From positions 32,010,954-32,074,953 of the forward strand of contig NC_135167.1 of the NCBI RefSeq assembly GCF_041146795.1: a stretch of DNA of 64,000 bases, read 5' to 3'. Source of the DNA: Maylandia zebra. Lineage: Eukaryota > Chordata > Actinopteri > Cichliformes > Cichlidae. Made by a program: the position numbers and the translations under genes. Below the pieces are notes generated by a model. It made no database searches and was not told the DNA's origin. It saw only the letters and a program-made list of their open reading frames with translations. Position 1 is the first letter of the stretch. Every line of letters begins with the position of its first letter. This document shows positions 60,690 through 64,000 of the stretch, in pieces.

Positions 60690-61835
60690 AGTTATATAGT
60701 GAACATGGACAGAATGTGTAAGATCAGCTATCATTTGAAGGTATCCACATTCAAATTTGATGAAGTGTTTAGGAGTTCCTGCTTCTTAACGTGTGCCACC
60801 CTCTTTTTAAAGGGAGCCAAAGTAATTGGACAGTTGACTCAAAGGCTATTTTATGGGCAGGTGTGAGCAATTCCTTCGTTATGTCATTATCAGTTAAGCA
60901 GTTAAAGGCGTGGAGTTTATCTGAGGTGTGGTGAACTCATCAATGCAAAAAGACCTGAATGTCCATGGAAGACAACAGTGGTGGATAATTGTAGAATCAT
61001 TTCCATGGTGAAGAGAACCCCTTTCACAACAGCCAACCAAGTGAACAACACTCTCACGGAGGTAGGCCCATAAATATCCAAGTGTACCATAAAGAGAAGA
61101 CTGGTTGAGTTCAATGCAAGGTACAAACCACTCATAAGCCTCAAGAATAGAAAGTCTAGTCTAGACTTTACTTAAAAAAATGATGTGACACAGGACGGAA
61201 GCAGCTGAATGAATTCTGAGGTGTTCAGAGACATACTGTCTGCTCAAATCCAGCTAAACGCAGTCAAATTGATTGGGTGGTGTTTCATAATACAGCTGGA
61301 CAATGATCCATAACATACAGCCAAAGTAACCCAGGAGTTTATTAAAGCAAAGAAGTGGAATATTCTTTACTGGCCACCTGGTCTTAGCAGCTGAGTTTGC
61401 ATTTTACTTGGTGAAGACTAAACTTCGGACAGAAAGGCCCACAAACAAACAGCAACTGAAAGTCGCTGCAGTAAAGGTCTGACAGAGCATTGAAAAGAAG
61501 GAAACCCAGTATCTGGTGATGTCCATGACTTAAGGACTTCAGGCTGTCATTGGCAGCAAAGGGTTTTCAACTAAGTATTAGAAATTAACATTTTCACTTA
61601 TTTAATTTGTCCAATTACTTTTGAGCCTCTGAAATGAAGATAGTGTTTAAAAAATGCTTCAATTCCTCACATTTTTATACAGTCTTTTTGTTCAAGCCAC
61701 TGAATTAAAGCTGAAAGTCTGTATGTCAACTGCATCTGAGTTGTTGCATTTAAAATTCAATGTGGTAATGTACAGAACCAAAATTAGAAAAAAAAGTTGT
61801 CTCTGTCCAAATATTTATGGACATAACTGTAGATG
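60690..61835 (+). mobile_element. Tc1-like DNA transposon relic
   Basis: Broken frames read, in order, KRPECPWKTTVV, MVKRTPFTTANQVNNTL, YKPLISLKNRK and QLDNDP-HTAKVTQEFIKAKK, then WNILYWP. The DNDPKHT-like block is the second catalytic Asp region of Tc1 transposases and WNILYWPP the segment after it. The right end TGTCTCTGTCCAAATATTTA then TGGACATAACTGTA is a typical terminal repeat. The left end near 60690 (TATAGTTATATAGTGAACAT) is a poor match. Stops and gaps make it inactive. Confidence 0.75.
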
Positions 61836-61993
61836 CCTTAGTTATGCAAAAAAGAAAAGCATTTTTGTTCTGATGCATCAAGTTTGCATATAATAAAATC
61901 CTACAGGTTGCAGCTTTAATGAATAACAAGGTGCTTCATTCATAAAGGGATAAATTGATAATCCAAAAAAACCCCTATAATTTGCTTAGGAGT

Positions 61994-62021
61994 GCCCCCC
62001 CCCCCCCCCCCCCCCCCCCAA
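61994..62021. repeat. poly-C tract
   Basis: An uninterrupted C run of about 26 bases, a likely i-motif/G4 former and a sequencing-sensitive site. Confidence 0.9.
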
Positions 62022-62252
62022 ACTAGAGAAACCAGATCTCGCCCGCTTTTCTTTCCCGTGTTTATATTTTGCCTCTCATACAGTATAGTAAGCTACCTTG
62101 AGCAGAGAAACCCGCAGCGCCAGGCATGTTGAGTATGGGAGTTAAAAATAGCATCATCGGTCGGCCAAGCGCCGCTCCGTTACTACGCGTTTCAGCATTC
62201 TGCCCTGTGCAGTGAGAATCTGCAGGACTCAGACCGCGGCAGCAGGCTTGCA

Positions 62253-62255
<3 letters not shown>

Positions 62256-62284
<29 letters not shown>
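62256..62284. repeat. (GT)n microsatellite
   Basis: A pure GT repeat of about 14 units. Confidence 0.95.
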
Positions 62285-62286
<2 letters not shown>

Positions 62287-62599
62287 TCCAGCTCCGCATG
62301 ATCACACCGAGGGCCACTTGTAGTTGTGCTGAAAGGGTAAAACCAACCCACAGTCGTTTTAAGGACCTTTACCACCTTCACGGGCCTTGTGCTGTAAAAT
62401 AAGAGCCGACAAGACACATCTGACGGCTGGTGTTGTCTCAAGTTGACCAACCGAGCTCATGTTTTAGGCAACTCACCGTTTTTATTGTCGTGCAGCAGGC
62501 TTTTACTCCCAGTGACACTACACAGAGCTCTGACATTACATTAGACCGTGGCCTTTCCGTATCACCCGCTGGTATTTTACATTTGCAGAGCTTCGCTGG

Positions 62600-63412
62600 T
62601 CTTTAGGCTCAACGTAGGCAATGGAGGCTCCTGCTTCCACCTTCAAAGTAGGAGATTCTCCACCTGACGTCAATGCCGAGTGACTGACGCAGCCCACAGG
62701 AGAAGGAAGTCTGCTTTATAACTAAATTTGTTATTGGCGTTAAACATAAAGCGGGCTGCATAAAAAAATGACCTCTTGTGCTAAAGCTAAAGCCTGGTTA
62801 GCGCGTTTTTAACCACATTATTTTATAGTCACATTTGATAGGCTGTGGGGCGTCCGCGCGTGTGTGTTGTGGATGGCGGGGCGCGCGGGGGGCTACAGGA
62901 ACCGTGCTTCCAGCGGCAACACCATGAATTAATAAAAAATAAAATCAAAAGCCTATTTCTGCCTTCTTTCGCCATTCGGTTTAAATCAAATCGCATCCCC
63001 CCAGTGTCTTCTTTTTCTTTTCTTTCCTTTTTTCTCCACAGTGTATATTAGGGAAGACATGCGGGCGTGCTCGCGCGCGTGGCAGTGCAACAAGGAGGGA
63101 GAAGCGGGAGCTCGCGCCAGTTCTCAAACAGCCCGCACGCGCTCGAAATTCCTCCAAGGAACCTCTGCGAGCTTTTCTTTTTTCATCACGCGCGAGCTAA
63201 AAATAGAAACGGGGTTGGATCGTGATCCAGAAATAGATAGGGGGCATCACTCCTATAAAAGGCACACCATTCAAGAGTACAGTGAAGAAGCGGAAAGCCG
63301 GAGCACATTTTATGGTTAATAAAAAGAAGAAGAAGAAGAAAAGAGGCGTTTTATTTGGGGGGCCTCTTTTTACGCCACTTTTCGTATTTTTAAAGGAGGC
63401 TCCGCTGCTACA
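62600..63412 (+). promoter_or_regulatory. CpG-containing promoter with CRE and TATA box
   Basis: The GC and CpG content rises here (for example GCGCGCGGGGGGC near 62881 and CTCGCGCGCGTGGCAG near 63070). A full palindromic CRE, TGACGTCA, lies at 62665-62672. A TATA box, CCTATAAAAGGC, has its TATAAAA at 63254-63260. This predicts a start site near 63285 and a 5' UTR of about 130 bases before the ATG at 63413. The combination suggests an inducible, plus-strand gene. Confidence 0.6.
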
Positions 63413-63415
63413 ATG
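63413..63415 (+). CDS. possible first coding exon consisting of ATG only
   Basis: ACA-ATG-GTGAGT: the ATG is followed at once by a strong splice donor, so the first exon would end with the initiator codon. The predicted TATA-driven transcript would have this as its first ATG. Calmodulin genes are known for this exact layout, but so are others, and no downstream exon falls in the window. The identity is therefore open. Confidence 0.35.
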
Positions 63416-64000
63416 GTGAGTTGTAGGCTATATACCTTTCTGTACCTGCCTGATCTTTTTTTCTCTGTTTTAAATGCTTTGCAAAAAAAAGAAAGCCGTT
63501 TGCTACAATGTTTCTATTCACAGTGCTGTAAAAGACGAGGGAACCACAAATGTTTGAAAAAACAAACAAACAAAAAACGCCGTGTCACGAGTGTTTTGTG
63601 TGGATTTCTGCTATTTTTGCCGCATGCTTGAAGGGATATCAAAGCAGTCCGCGTTTGCAGCTACGCGGGGATCACCCTCAGCTATGCTTAAAAAAGGGGG
63701 TGGATGTGTCTTTTTGTCGGTCTGCTCGAAATAATGTTGCCATTGTTGCTCTTATTAGCGGCACTTCGTGACGTTAATCTCAAGCCTTTCGCGGTAGACG
63801 AAGGCTGTTAGAGCGAGTGGGGAGCTGTCCCCGTGTTGGTGGTGCTGGAGTGTTTTAAGACTGGCTTTTGCTTCTTTTTACACTCTAGTTGTAGCTTGGT
63901 GCACTACGTTTTTCACAGTGGGCTTTTAGGGTGATTACTTCTCTCTGCTTGCTTTTTCCTCTTTTTTTGTCTTTAATTGGTAGTGGAAAGCTCTATTATA

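Overview
This is vertebrate nuclear DNA from a ray-finned fish, most likely a percomorph teleost and possibly a cichlid. The coding exons are short, GT-AG bounded and spread over long AT-rich introns. Their products match vertebrate TRPM5, TRAF6 and TTC17. The repeats are typical of fish: hAT, Tc1 and piggyBac-like DNA elements, tRNA-derived SINEs, and L1/Tx1- and L2-like LINEs. The species call rests on remembered repeat families, not on a search.

Layout. 1-4049: sparse sequence with a Tc1-like relic on the minus strand, a long GT microsatellite, a tRNA-derived SINE and a possible, unidentified set of exons ending at 2550. 4050-18337 (+): trpm5. I reconstructed 24 coding exons, all in phase, giving 1173 codons plus a stop. 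19895-24836 (-): traf6, seven coding exons and 571 codons, convergent with trpm5. 24837-26226: traf6 5' end and a short shared promoter. 26227-53094 (+): ttc17, 25 coding exons and 1208 codons, head-to-head with traf6. 53095-62600: ttc17 3' UTR, then a gene desert with L2-like, SINE and Tc1-like debris. 62600-64000: a CpG-containing promoter with a full CRE and a TATA box, then an ATG followed at once by a splice donor. This is probably the first exon of a gene that continues beyond the window.

The three genes are not a functional operon. TRPM5 is a Ca2+-activated monovalent cation channel, TRAF6 a RING ubiquitin ligase adaptor in TLR/IL-1/TNF-family signalling, and TTC17 a TPR protein linked to actin and cilia. 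They are far apart on human chromosome 11, so their tight packing here is a feature of synteny.

The most striking structure is ttc17 intron 4 (27581-39350, 11.8 kb). It holds a nested stack of transposable elements whose target-site duplications can be read directly. A second copy of one host element preserves the empty site of another element's insertion. ttc17 also has two GC-AG introns that are required by the reading frame. One trpm5 exon begins right after a long TG repeat, an arrangement known in other genes to control exon skipping. I did not find a new enzymatic or defence system.
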